A stretch of DNA of 64,000 bases from Arthrobacter zhangbolii (lineage in GTDB: Bacteria > Actinomycetota > Actinomycetes > Actinomycetales > Micrococcaceae): assembly GCF_022869865.1 (NCBI RefSeq), contig NZ_CP094984.1:1674001-1738000 (forward strand), in the 5' to 3' direction. Position numbers and translations under genes: made by a program. This document shows, one piece after another, positions 1-7,483 of this stretch (its first letter is position 1; every line of letters starts with the position of its first letter). Under the pieces are notes generated by a model. It had not been told where the DNA came from. It made no database searches and was given only the letters and a program-made list of their open reading frames with translations.

Positions 1-405
1 CCGGTCCAGGAGTCCGGCCAGTTTCAGGCGGTCCTCAATCAGCGGAACAGTGCGGTCAAGGGTGGTCACCACCGAGTATTTGTGGCCCAGGTACATGGCC
101 GTGGCCGCGGCGGCTTCGGTGATGTCCACCACGGGGACATCGAGCAGTTCCTGCAGCCCCTCCCTGCCATGCTCGCCGTAGCCCGCCTGGATCACGGCGT
201 CGAAGGGTTCGGGATAGGCCTTTACGGTTTCCATTACCGCTATGGCGGCCAGATAGCTCTCATAGTTTCCTTCCACGGATTCCGCCCCGAAGAGCGGTGT
301 CAGCGGAATGATTTCGGTCCCGGGTGACGCAGCCGCGGCTGCCTCGGCGCCAATGGACTCGGTCATGGTTTCCGTGGTGTTGACGTTCAGCACAAGAATG
401 CGCAT
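1..405 (-). CDS. Aspartate/glutamate/hydantoin racemase family protein (partial, C-terminus outside window)
   Basis: The first 135 residues are present; the 3' end lies beyond base 1. The start MRILVLNVNTTETM is typical of Asp/Glu/hydantoin racemases and related isomerases or decarboxylases. A GAAAGGAAG ribosome site lies just upstream of the ATG. Where family racemases carry the first catalytic Cys (CFGDPG-like loop), this protein has AGYGEHG, with Gly75 at the Cys position. That resembles arylmalonate decarboxylase-type members, which keep only one Cys, so a two-base racemase mechanism is doubtful. The second Cys would be outside the window. The gene lies downstream of an NCS1 permease on the same strand, which suggests a joint role in uptake and conversion of a hydantoin, allantoin or similar nitrogen compound (inference). 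Confidence 0.8.
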   Translation of the reverse strand, partial: MRILVLNVNTTETMTESIGAEAAAAASPGTEIIPLTPLFGAESVEGNYESYLAAIAVMETVKAYPEPFDAVIQAGYGEHGREGLQELLDVPVVDITEAAAATAMYLGHKYSVVTTLDRTVPLIEDRLKLAGLLDR

Positions 406-454
406 TCTGTCTTCCTTTCGCTTTGCGTCGGTGTTGGCGTCTTTCAGTGCCGAC

Positions 455-502
455 GTCGTTTAGTGCCTGCGTCGTTTAGTGTCTGCGTCGTTTAGTGTCT
501 GG
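455..502. repeat. Three 16-bp tandem repeats at the 3' end of the permease gene
   Basis: Units at 455-470, 471-486 and 487-502 read GTCGTTTAGTG(C/T)CTG(C/G). A more degraded copy precedes them at 439-454. Each unit contains TTTAGTG, which on the minus strand supplies the stop codon of the permease, so the repeat copies the last codons and stop of that gene into its 3' untranslated region. Probably slipped-strand duplication. Confidence 0.8.
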
Positions 503-2069
503 GGGCGACGGCGATAGTCTCGCCGTCGACAGCCCGGAAGGTCCCGTGCCGATTGGTGATGATGAGGTAGATGACCGCTGCCAGGATGGCTCCGACAAAC
601 CAGGAGAACCCGGCCACCAGGCTGAACGCGGGAACCAGCGCCAGGACCAGTGCGACGACGGCGGCCGGCGTGCCCGCGATGATCGCCTTGCGGTTTACCC
701 CGCGGGTGTAGGCATAGTCGCCGTCGGGGGACTCCGAATAGAGATCGGGCATGTTTACCCTGCCCTTACGCACCAGCCAGTAGTCGGCCATAATGACACC
801 GAACAGGGGGCCCAGCAGCGCGCCCAGTCCGCCCAGGAAGTACACAATCACCACGGGGGAGTTGTACAGGTTCCACGGCAGGATGATCAGCCCGATGACT
901 GCCGACACCAGGGCGGCCCGGCGGAAGTTCAGCCGGCGCGGGAAGAGGTTGGCCAGGGTATAGATGGGGGCGACGAAGTTGGCCATCAGGTTCACCGCGA
1001 TGGTCAGGATGATCAGTGCAAGGGCCGCAAGCACCAGCAGGAACGTGTTGGGGATGGTGTTCACAATGTCGGTGGGGGATTCGATGATGGTCCCGTCGAT
1101 CCGGTATTGGGCACCGGCCAGGACAATTACGATGACGGCAAAAAAGAGCATGTTGATCGGGATGCCGAAGAAGTTGCCGCGCACCACCGAGCGTTCGGAA
1201 GGGGCGCCGCGGGTGAAGTCGCAGAAGTTCAGGACAAAGGTTCCGTAAATAACCACCCACAAAGCTGCCGACTGGAAAATCCGGACCCACATTTCGCCGC
1301 CGGTCAGGGACTCGGTGGTGGACCAGGCGATGGACCCGCCGGCTTCCACGAACATCCAGATGGCCAGGGCCAGCATGGTGACCAGGATGATCGGCCCGGC
1401 AAATGCTTCATACTTGCGGATCATTTCCATCCCGAAACTGACAATGATCACCTGCACCACCCACAGGGCCACAAAGGAGATCCAGCCCAGCGTGGAGAGT
1501 CCCAGGAAGGAATTGGTGTCCAGCGGCGCCAGGTTCGGGGCCAGCGCGAGGATCAGCACGCGCAGCACCACGGACGCCAGGTAGGTCTGGATGCCGAACC
1601 AGGCAATGGCGACGGCGCCGCGGATAACTGCGGGAATCTGGGCTCCCTTCACCCCGAAGGCAATCCGGCTGATGACCGGGAAGGGGGCGCCGGTGCGCTC
1701 ACCCATAAAACCGGAGAGGTTCAGCAGCAGGAACAACAGCACTGCCCCAAGCGCAAAGGCCAGCAGGATCTGCCAGGCGCCCAGGCCCAGGGCGAACAGC
1801 CCGATGGCGAACGCGTAGTTGCCCAGCGAGTGCACGTCATTGGCCCAGAGGGTAAAGATGCTGTAGGCGTGCCAGGTCCGTCCCTTTCTGGTGGTGGGTG
1901 CCAGATCCGCGTTGTAGAGCTTCGGGCTGACCCCCGGCGGCAACGGGACCGGCTCCGGTTTTGTTCCCGTCAGGGAAGCCACGGCCGGGTCCCCCACGCC
2001 TCCCGGCTCGGGGTCCACCAGATGCGGGGGCACGCGCTTTGCGCGTTCGCTGCGGGCATTGTGAGACAT
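492..2069 (-). CDS. NCS1-family nucleobase/allantoin/hydantoin:cation symporter
   Basis: A 525-residue polytopic protein with about 12 hydrophobic segments and a roughly 75-residue hydrophilic N-terminus. The pattern (early segments around GLFALGLGAWQ, a conserved NFCDFTRGAPS loop near residue 290, a late MADYWLVRKGRVN loop) matches the NCS1 purine/pyrimidine/allantoin/hydantoin permeases of the inner membrane. These carry a nucleobase or hydantoin with Na+ or H+. A GGAAGG ribosome site precedes the ATG. The racemase-family gene downstream on the same strand begins 86 bases after the stop and is probably cotranscribed. Substrate is not readable from sequence; hydantoin or allantoin is suggested by the neighbour. 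Confidence 0.88.
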   Translation of the reverse strand: MSHNARSERAKRVPPHLVDPEPGGVGDPAVASLTGTKPEPVPLPPGVSPKLYNADLAPTTRKGRTWHAYSIFTLWANDVHSLGNYAFAIGLFALGLGAWQILLAFALGAVLLFLLLNLSGFMGERTGAPFPVISRIAFGVKGAQIPAVIRGAVAIAWFGIQTYLASVVLRVLILALAPNLAPLDTNSFLGLSTLGWISFVALWVVQVIIVSFGMEMIRKYEAFAGPIILVTMLALAIWMFVEAGGSIAWSTTESLTGGEMWVRIFQSAALWVVIYGTFVLNFCDFTRGAPSERSVVRGNFFGIPINMLFFAVIVIVLAGAQYRIDGTIIESPTDIVNTIPNTFLLVLAALALIILTIAVNLMANFVAPIYTLANLFPRRLNFRRAALVSAVIGLIILPWNLYNSPVVIVYFLGGLGALLGPLFGVIMADYWLVRKGRVNMPDLYSESPDGDYAYTRGVNRKAIIAGTPAAVVALVLALVPAFSLVAGFSWFVGAILAAVIYLIITNRHGTFRAVDGETIAVAPRH

Positions 2070-2146
2070 TTTCGGGCCTTCCTGCGGGCGGTAATCCGGA
2101 ACAGTCCAGCCAGCATAGTGTGATGCCCGTCATATTTAGTTTTGTG

Positions 2147-2162
2147 TAACGGCACGCCGTTA
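2147..2162. promoter_or_regulatory. Perfect palindrome between divergent permease and Nudix genes
   Basis: TAACGGC-AC-GCCGTTA, a perfect 7+2+7 dyad, lies in the 134-base gap between the leftward permease and the rightward Nudix gene. It could be an operator for either gene. No regulator gene is adjacent, so the binding protein is unknown. Confidence 0.4.
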
Positions 2163-2203
2163 GGCTGATGCCGTCCGCCCCTTTAAAAGGAGACTGATCC
2201 GCC

Positions 2204-2665
2204 GTGACCGACCGGTTCCGTGTAGTGCCAGCCAGCTATCTGATTCTTCCGCGGGGGGATCGGATCCTGCTGCAGCTCCGGCAGGGCACCGGATACATGG
2301 ACGGCTATTGGGCAACCGCCGCTGCCGGGCATGTGGAAGCGGGGGAGTCCGCGGCAGCCGCCGCAGCCCGGGAGGCGCGCGAGGAGTTGGGCATCTCCGT
2401 AGCGCCCGACGACGTCGTGCCACTCACTGCCATGCACCGCACCAACGGAGGCGGTCAGGCTGTGGACGAACGGGTGGACTTCTTCTTCACCTGCACCCGC
2501 TGGAGCGGTGAACCGCGCATCATGGAGCCCGGCAAGGCGGCGAAGCTGGAGTGGTTTGCCCTCGACGACCTGCCCGCCGCCGTCGTTCCCCACGAACGTT
2601 TTGTCCTGGAGCGGCTGCGCGCGGACGTGCCGCCGGTTGTCACCTTCGGGTTCGAGCCCGCATGA
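2204..2665 (+). CDS. Nudix hydrolase
   Basis: 153 residues with a complete Nudix box from Gly42 to Ile64 (G42, E48, R56-E57, E60-E61, G63), the Mg2+-binding catalytic loop of enzymes that hydrolyse nucleoside diphosphates linked to another moiety. The GTG start is chosen because AAGGAG lies at the correct distance upstream. The stop overlaps the start of the next Nudix gene (ATGA), so the two are translationally coupled. The substrate could be a nucleotide sugar, a damaged nucleotide or another pyrophosphate. Confidence 0.9.
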   Translation: MTDRFRVVPASYLILPRGDRILLQLRQGTGYMDGYWATAAAGHVEAGESAAAAAAREAREELGISVAPDDVVPLTAMHRTNGGGQAVDERVDFFFTCTRWSGEPRIMEPGKAAKLEWFALDDLPAAVVPHERFVLERLRADVPPVVTFGFEPA

Positions 2666-3132
2666 TCACCAGTGCCGGCATCCTGCTGTACCGGCGGCGG
2701 CAGGATGGCCTGCAGGTCTGGATAGGTCACATGGGCGGACCGTTCTGGGCCCGGAAGGATACGCATGCCTGGTCTATCCCCAAGGGTGAATACCTGCCGG
2801 AGGAGGATCCCCTGACCGCAGCGCTTAGGGAATTCAGTGAGGAAATGGGCACGCCCGCTCCCGCCGCGGAGTATGAACTGCTGGGCAGTTTCCGCCAGTC
2901 CGCGAAAAAGGCCATCACGGTTTTCACTGCTGAATCGGACTTTGATCCGGAGCGGATAGCGAGCAATACCTTCGCCCTGGAATGGCCGAAAGGCTCGGGC
3001 CGGATCCGTGAGTACCCCGAGATTGACGACGCCAGCTGGTTTTCCCCTGCGGTGGCGCGCACCAAACTGGTCAAAGGCCAGATCCAGGTGCTCGAGGCCC
3101 TTCTGCAGCGGCTGGTGGAGCAGGAACCGTAG
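2662..3132 (+). CDS. Nudix hydrolase (second of a coupled pair)
   Basis: 156 residues starting at the ATG that overlaps the previous stop by 4 bases; this start is preferred over the longer open frame. The Nudix box spans Gly42 to Thr64 (G42, E48, R56-E57, E60-E61, G63). The WARKDTHAWSIPKGEY stretch before the box is typical of the Nudix subgroup annotated as predicted NTP pyrophosphohydrolase. The two adjacent Nudix enzymes share little sequence outside the box, so they are probably not a recent duplication. Specific substrate unknown. Confidence 0.9.
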   Translation: MITSAGILLYRRRQDGLQVWIGHMGGPFWARKDTHAWSIPKGEYLPEEDPLTAALREFSEEMGTPAPAAEYELLGSFRQSAKKAITVFTAESDFDPERIASNTFALEWPKGSGRIREYPEIDDASWFSPAVARTKLVKGQIQVLEALLQRLVEQEP

Positions 3133-3147
3133 AGGGCGTGACGCGCG

Positions 3148-3561
3148 TTAGCCGGCGAGTCCCCGCGCATAGGTACGCAGGGCGTCCCGGACATACCGGG
3201 CGCCGTCTGCAAATTCGCGGGTGTAGTGGACCGCGAACCGCTCGTCAGCGGCGTACATGTCCGCCAGCCCTTCGAGCATTCGCGGGTCGGCCTGCCGCTT
3301 GCCGGAGCCAGCGGCAATCCAGGCCGCGTGCCGCTGCGCTAGCTCCTGCACCTGGGGGCTGTCCGGTGCCAGTCCCTGGCGCTGGGCTGTGTCCCAGGCG
3401 TCCTGGAGCGCGGCGTGCTCGGCCTGGAAGCCTTGTTTCCGCGCCTCATCGAGCGAAGCCCACCAGCGATCCGATGCGGCATAGGCATCCGGGCCCCAGC
3501 GTTCCTCCACCTCCTCCCGATACTGCGTGTGGTCAAAACCTTCAAACATCTTCTCTGCCAT
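3148..3561 (-). CDS. Predicted internal translation product: stand-alone TipAS-like domain
   Basis: In-frame ATG at 3559-3561 (codon 114 of the full gene) is preceded by AAGGAGAGGA at 3566-3575, a stronger ribosome site than that of the full-length start. The product would be a 137-residue ligand-binding domain without DNA-binding helix, matching the known TipAS arrangement in Streptomyces. This is a prediction from the internal ribosome site; both proteins share the same stop. Confidence 0.6.
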   Translation of the reverse strand: MAEKMFEGFDHTQYREEVEERWGPDAYAASDRWWASLDEARKQGFQAEHAALQDAWDTAQRQGLAPDSPQVQELAQRHAAWIAAGSGKRQADPRMLEGLADMYAADERFAVHYTREFADGARYVRDALRTYARGLAG

Positions 3562-3900
3562 GATGTCCTCTCCTTTTTGGAGTGCTGCCAGCGTGGAGCG
3601 GACAGCGTTGATTTGTGTCTGCAGCCGGTCCCGTTCAGCCTGCAGATGGCGCAGGTGCCGGGTCAGGGCCGCTGAGTCGTCCTGTTCACCGTCAAGGATC
3701 TTCCTGATCTGCGGCAATGACAGGCCGAGGTCGCGTAGCAGCAGAATGCGCTGCAACCGCACCAGGGCGTCCCGGCCATACCGGCGGTACCCGTTGCTTC
3801 CCACACGCGTGGGTGGCAGCAGCCCGATGCTGTCGTAATGGCGCAGCGTGCGGGACGTAGTCCCGACCAGCTTCGCCACCTCCTTGATGGACCAGTCCAT
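3148..3900 (-). CDS. MerR-family regulator with TipAS ligand-binding domain (TipAL-like)
   Basis: 250 residues. Residues 1-70 form a MerR winged helix (IKEVAKLVGTTSRTLRHYDSIGLL) and residues 75-110 a coiled-coil dimerisation helix. From Met114 there is a TipAS-type antibiotic-recognition domain (FEGFDHTQYREEVEERWG). In Streptomyces TipA the C-terminal domain binds thiopeptides and is also made alone from an internal start. The ATG at 3900 is chosen because the preceding GAAAGGAAA forms its ribosome site. The promoter upstream has the 19-base spacer and central dyad expected for a self-activating MerR gene. The natural ligand is not known from sequence. Confidence 0.92.
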   Translation of the reverse strand: MDWSIKEVAKLVGTTSRTLRHYDSIGLLPPTRVGSNGYRRYGRDALVRLQRILLLRDLGLSLPQIRKILDGEQDDSAALTRHLRHLQAERDRLQTQINAVRSTLAALQKGEDIMAEKMFEGFDHTQYREEVEERWGPDAYAASDRWWASLDEARKQGFQAEHAALQDAWDTAQRQGLAPDSPQVQELAQRHAAWIAAGSGKRQADPRMLEGLADMYAADERFAVHYTREFADGARYVRDALRTYARGLAG

Positions 3901-3923
3901 GCGTTTCCTTTCCATGCCCCTCC

Positions 3924-3954
3924 AGCCTAGAACTTGACGCAACGTCAAGGTCAA
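3924..3954 (-). promoter_or_regulatory. MerR-type promoter with 19-base spacer and operator
   Basis: Reading leftward: -35 TTGACC (3949-3954), 19-base spacer, -10 TAGGCT (3924-3929). A perfect dyad CTTGACG-CAA-CGTCAAG (3933-3949) fills the spacer. An over-long 19-base spacer carrying a dyad is the hallmark of MerR-activated promoters, and it lies directly upstream of the TipA-like gene, so autoactivation is predicted. Confidence 0.85.
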
Positions 3955-4036
3955 ACGACCGCCGGCAGGCGCCCCGATCGAGCCGGGGATAGGCTGGATA
4001 GGTAAGCAGAAGCGCACCCATGGAGGGAGTATTTCC

Positions 4037-4987
4037 ATGAAGGCATGGCAGTTTACCGGGACCAACAAGCCGCTGGAACTCAACGAGGTTCCTGAGCCGC
4101 ACGCCGGGCCAGGGCAGGTTGTGGTGGAGGTAAAAGCGGCAGGAGTCTGCCACTCAGATGTGACTGCACTGGATGATCCGGGCTGGATGCCGTTGTTCTT
4201 CCAGCTGCCCCGCACCATGGGCCATGAGAATGCCGGCGTGATTGTCGAAGTCGGCGAGGGCATGGAGCACTGGAAGGTCGGGGACCGGGTAGGCCTGGCA
4301 CCGGTGATGAGCGACGGAGATGCCCTCGGCTACGGAAAGTGGGACGGCGGCTTCGGTCCGAAGCTGCTCGCCACGGACGACAACCTGGTCAAACTCCCGG
4401 ATGAAGTCCCCTTTGACCTGGCCGCCATGGCCACCGACGCCGGACTTACCGCCTACCACGCCATCATGGCCGTAGGCGGAGCGAAGGCCGGAATGAAGGT
4501 GGGCGTGATTGGCCTGGGCGGTCTGGGATACATCGGCGCCCGGGTGGCAGTGCTGGCCGGTGCCGAGGTCTACGGCGCCGACATCAACCCGCAAACCCGC
4601 GACCTGGCCGAGGAGATTGGGCTGGCCGGCGTTGCCGAATCGATTACCGAGTTCAAGGACAAAAACCTGGACCTGATCGTGGATTATGCCGGTTTTGGCA
4701 GCACGACGGCTGGGGCGGTGGAGACGCTGGCGGAGTACGGCACCCTGGTGCAGGTGGGAATGGGCAGGCTGGAAGCGAACATCAGCACCTATCCGCTCAT
4801 CATCAACCAGCTCACCATCAAGGGCTCCAAGTCCGGCACCAAGGAGGACCTCGAAGCGCTGTACGAGCTGATGAAGTCCGGGAAACTGAACCCGCCGATG
4901 AACATCATTGAGCAGAAGGACATTCCCGACGCGATCGACAAGCTGCGGGCCGGCGGAGTAGTCGGCCGCTTCATCGCCAAGTACTAG
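4037..4987 (+). CDS. Zinc-binding alcohol dehydrogenase family protein (MDR)
   Basis: 316 residues. Catalytic-zinc ligands are visible: Cys38 (GVCHSD) and His63-Glu64 (GHE). The third ligand position has Asp134 (MATDAGLTAY) where classical enzymes have Cys. The NAD(P)-binding GLGGLG motif is at 159-164. The four-Cys structural zinc lobe of long-form alcohol dehydrogenases is absent, which also explains the short length. GGAGGG precedes the ATG. The gene is divergent from the MerR/TipA gene, with the MerR promoter in the gap, so it may or may not be a regulator target. Confidence 0.87.
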   Translation: MKAWQFTGTNKPLELNEVPEPHAGPGQVVVEVKAAGVCHSDVTALDDPGWMPLFFQLPRTMGHENAGVIVEVGEGMEHWKVGDRVGLAPVMSDGDALGYGKWDGGFGPKLLATDDNLVKLPDEVPFDLAAMATDAGLTAYHAIMAVGGAKAGMKVGVIGLGGLGYIGARVAVLAGAEVYGADINPQTRDLAEEIGLAGVAESITEFKDKNLDLIVDYAGFGSTTAGAVETLAEYGTLVQVGMGRLEANISTYPLIINQLTIKGSKSGTKEDLEALYELMKSGKLNPPMNIIEQKDIPDAIDKLRAGGVVGRFIAKY

Positions 4988-4997
4988 GGCTGTCCGC

Positions 4998-5049
4998 TCC
5001 GGGCCGCCCGGCAGGAATTCGGCCTCCCGCCGGGCCGGGCGGCCCCGGA
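4998..5049 (+). terminator. GC-rich hairpin after the alcohol dehydrogenase
   Basis: Arms at 4998-5012 (TCCGGGCCGCCCGGC) and 5034-5049 pair with one bulge around a 21-base loop. It begins 11 bases after the stop. There is no U-tract, which is common for actinobacterial terminators. Confidence 0.55.
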
Positions 5050-5143
5050 CCGTATCCGCGGAACAGGGCAGCGGGCTAGCCTCGAACGGTAAGGGCGAGA
5101 AGGTGCGTCCACAGTACAGCCCGGCTGCTTCGGAGGTATCCGC

Positions 5144-6565
5144 ATGCCCGCACATTCAGCGCAACCGGATCAGTCCGGAACCCCTTCGCCGCAGACCCGC
5201 CGGGGTGCGGCGCCGTCCACGGCAGGGGTGTACCTCTCACCGCGTATGTGGCTGCTGCCGCTGCTGGTCCTCCTGCTGCTCGGCGGGGCGGGCACCGCCC
5301 TGTATATCGGCGGCCTGGGCAGCCCGGGAAACCACCTCAAACACTTCCCCGTTGCCGTCGTGAACCAGGACAGCGGGACGCAGACGCCTGCCGGCAGCGA
5401 GAACCTGGGGCAGAACATTACCGACGAAATGGTGAAGGGGTTCAGCAGCAACGACGAGATTGACCTGCGGGTCCTGTCCTGGGAAGAGGCGCAGGAGCAA
5501 ATGGGCAAGGGGCAGATCCACGGTGCGGTGGTAATCCCGGAATCCTTCTCCGCAAATGCCACCGCACTGGTCAGCGGCTCACTCAGCGACACGCAGGTCA
5601 CGCGGCCGGACATCACCGTCTACACCAACCCCCTGGCAGGACCGCTGGCAAGCAGCCTCGCCACCTCTGCCCTGGACCCGGCCGTGGAACAGGCCAACAA
5701 GGCCCTGGGCGAACAGCTGACCGCTTCGGCACGCGAAGCCCAGGGACAGGCACAGGCAGAACTCCAGGGCGAGCTGGCACGGCTGGGAGCGGACCTGCCG
5801 CCCCAGCTGCAGCAGCAGGTGGCGCCGAAGGTTGACGGTACGTCCTCCGACCTGCTGGCGGAGCCCATTTCCGTTACCCGGGACGTTTACAACCCGCCGC
5901 CGGAAGGGGCGGCCCTGGGCATGGGCGCCTTCTTCTACTCCGTGCTCCTGATGGTCGTGGGACTGAGCGGTACCGTGGCCATCCACTTCCTGGTGGACGC
6001 CCGGCTGGGGGTGGCGCCGGTGGAACTTGGGCCCCGCTTCTCCCTGGGCCCGCCACTGCAGCCCGCCCGCTGGAAGACCTATCTGCTCAAATGGGGCCTG
6101 GTGGTCCTGGGCGGGCTGCCCACCGCCGGCCTGATGATGTGGGTGGCCTCCGCCGTCGGCATGCCGATACCGAACGGCGGCTGGTTCTTCCTCACCACGT
6201 GGCTGTCCATTGTCACCGTGTCGGCGGTAACCATGGCCCTGATTACGCTCTTTGGCAGCGCCGGGATGATCCTGTCCCTGATCTACGTGGTGTTTATGGG
6301 CCTGCCTGCGGCCAGCGGCGTGGTGCCGCTGGAGGCGCTGCCCGGATTCTTCACGTTCATTGCCCGCGGCGAACCGCTGTACCAGATGACCATGGCCAAC
6401 CGGGCGGTGCTCTATTTCAACGCCGACGCCGACGCCGGGGTGCAGAGCGGGGTGATCGGCATGCTCGTCATCATGGTGATTGCCGTGGCCCTGGCGATGA
6501 TCTTCGCCGCTGTCTATGACCGGATGTTCGGATACAGGGCACTGCGGGCAGCTGCCCCCGCCTAG
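5144..6565 (+). CDS. ABC-2/YhgE-Pip (DUF3533)-like membrane protein
   Basis: 473 residues. One N-terminal membrane segment (about residues 31-52) is followed by a large extracytoplasmic domain (FPVAVVNQDSGTQTPAG near residue 67) and about six C-terminal membrane segments. This is the layout of the YhgE/Pip and ABC-2 permease-like family (DUF3533), whose members act in export or phage-receptor roles but are mostly uncharacterised. GGAGG before the ATG fixes the start. It shares topology and the P-V-A-V domain start with the tandem-repeat protein at 7484-9652, which suggests one local family expansion. Confidence 0.8.
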   Translation: MPAHSAQPDQSGTPSPQTRRGAAPSTAGVYLSPRMWLLPLLVLLLLGGAGTALYIGGLGSPGNHLKHFPVAVVNQDSGTQTPAGSENLGQNITDEMVKGFSSNDEIDLRVLSWEEAQEQMGKGQIHGAVVIPESFSANATALVSGSLSDTQVTRPDITVYTNPLAGPLASSLATSALDPAVEQANKALGEQLTASAREAQGQAQAELQGELARLGADLPPQLQQQVAPKVDGTSSDLLAEPISVTRDVYNPPPEGAALGMGAFFYSVLLMVVGLSGTVAIHFLVDARLGVAPVELGPRFSLGPPLQPARWKTYLLKWGLVVLGGLPTAGLMMWVASAVGMPIPNGGWFFLTTWLSIVTVSAVTMALITLFGSAGMILSLIYVVFMGLPAASGVVPLEALPGFFTFIARGEPLYQMTMANRAVLYFNADADAGVQSGVIGMLVIMVIAVALAMIFAAVYDRMFGYRALRAAAPA

Positions 6566-6667
6566 GGGCAGGGCGCATTACTGACGGCGTGCCGCCGGCC
6601 GCGCCCGCAGGTGGGCCCGCTCGCCCTGTGGTCCGAACTGGAGGCGACGCTCTAAGCGGGCAGCTGC
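6566..6667. other. Intergenic gap between convergent DUF3533-like and TetR genes
   Basis: The 102-base gap has no gene. One plus-strand frame ends at a TAA near 6655 with a short protein-like tail (GPLALWSELEATL), possibly the remnant of a lost gene, but it is too short to identify. No clear terminator hairpin. Confidence 0.3.
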
Positions 6668-7330
6668 TCAGAGCAGGTAGACCGAGGACGGCTGGGCCAG
6701 GAAGTCCCCGGGGTGGGTGACCGGGGCGGCCAGCATCCCGGCGCAGGCGTCAATCAGGAAATAGCCGACGCCGGTCCAGTTGGGCTCTTCGACGCCGTCC
6801 TGGACGCGCGCTTCATAATCCGCGCAGACACTGAGGACCATGCCGCCGAGGATGGAGGAACGGCCGTACAGCACCGAGGGAGTGACGTTGCCCGCGGCAG
6901 CGTGGGTGCGGCGGACGAGTTCCTCCATGGCGGGGCTGGCCGCCGCGGCGTCGGTACTGACCGCGTGCACCGAAGGGACGTTTCTGATCTGGGATACAAA
7001 GCGTGCCCGCCAGCTCGGCACGGGCAGCGATGCCAGGTGCTCCACCCACGGAAGGATCATGGCCGCCAGCAGGTCCGGGAGGGCGGCATCCGCCGGCAGG
7101 GAACGAAGCAATTCGGTTCGACGGCGGTTGGTTTCCTGCAGATGGCGCGTCGAAAGGATCCGCAGCAACTCGTCGCGGCTGCCGAAGTGGTAGGCGACAG
7201 CGGAGTGGTTGGCGGTGCCCGCATGCTCGGCGACCCGGCGGTTGGAGACGGCATCGATCCCGTTGACGGCGAACAGTTCCTCGGCGGCATCCAGCAGTGC
7301 CCCGCGCGCCTTTTCCCCATGCTGTCCCAT
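6668..7330 (-). CDS. TetR-family transcriptional regulator
   Basis: 220 residues with an N-terminal TetR helix-turn-helix (ARGALLDAAEELFAVNGIDAVSNRRVAEHAG, then AYHFGSRDELL). The C-terminal ligand domain matches no subfamily I recognise. The ATG at 7330 is preferred over an upstream in-frame ATG because AAAGGAG lies between them at the right distance. It is divergent from the duplicated membrane protein gene with a palindromic operator between, so it is the likely repressor of that gene and of itself. Confidence 0.9.
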   Translation of the reverse strand: MGQHGEKARGALLDAAEELFAVNGIDAVSNRRVAEHAGTANHSAVAYHFGSRDELLRILSTRHLQETNRRRTELLRSLPADAALPDLLAAMILPWVEHLASLPVPSWRARFVSQIRNVPSVHAVSTDAAAASPAMEELVRRTHAAAGNVTPSVLYGRSSILGGMVLSVCADYEARVQDGVEEPNWTGVGYFLIDACAGMLAAPVTHPGDFLAQPSSVYLL

Positions 7331-7378
7331 GGCTGAACACTCTCCTTTGAACGTCATTGCGGGCTTCGATTATCCAAT

Positions 7379-7396
7379 TTACGCCACATGGCGTAA
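7379..7396. promoter_or_regulatory. TetR operator candidate
   Basis: TTACGCCA-CA-TGGCGTAA is a perfect 8+2+8 palindrome flanked by AT-rich bases, 49 bases from the TetR start and 87 bases from the divergent transporter start. It is the only strong dyad in the gap. Confidence 0.75.
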
Positions 7397-7483
7397 TTTT
7401 GACGAGTCGGTCCCACTGGCCGGCCCGGGCCGCACCGGCCTGCGCCCTCGCACCGCCGTCCTTGATTCAACAGGAGCACGTTC

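Noticed and set aside
495-2123. Long plus-strand open frame of 542 codons opposite the NCS1 permease
   Set aside because: Shadow of the permease in a GC-rich genome: low-complexity Gly/Asp/Gln/His-rich translation, no domains, no ribosome site.
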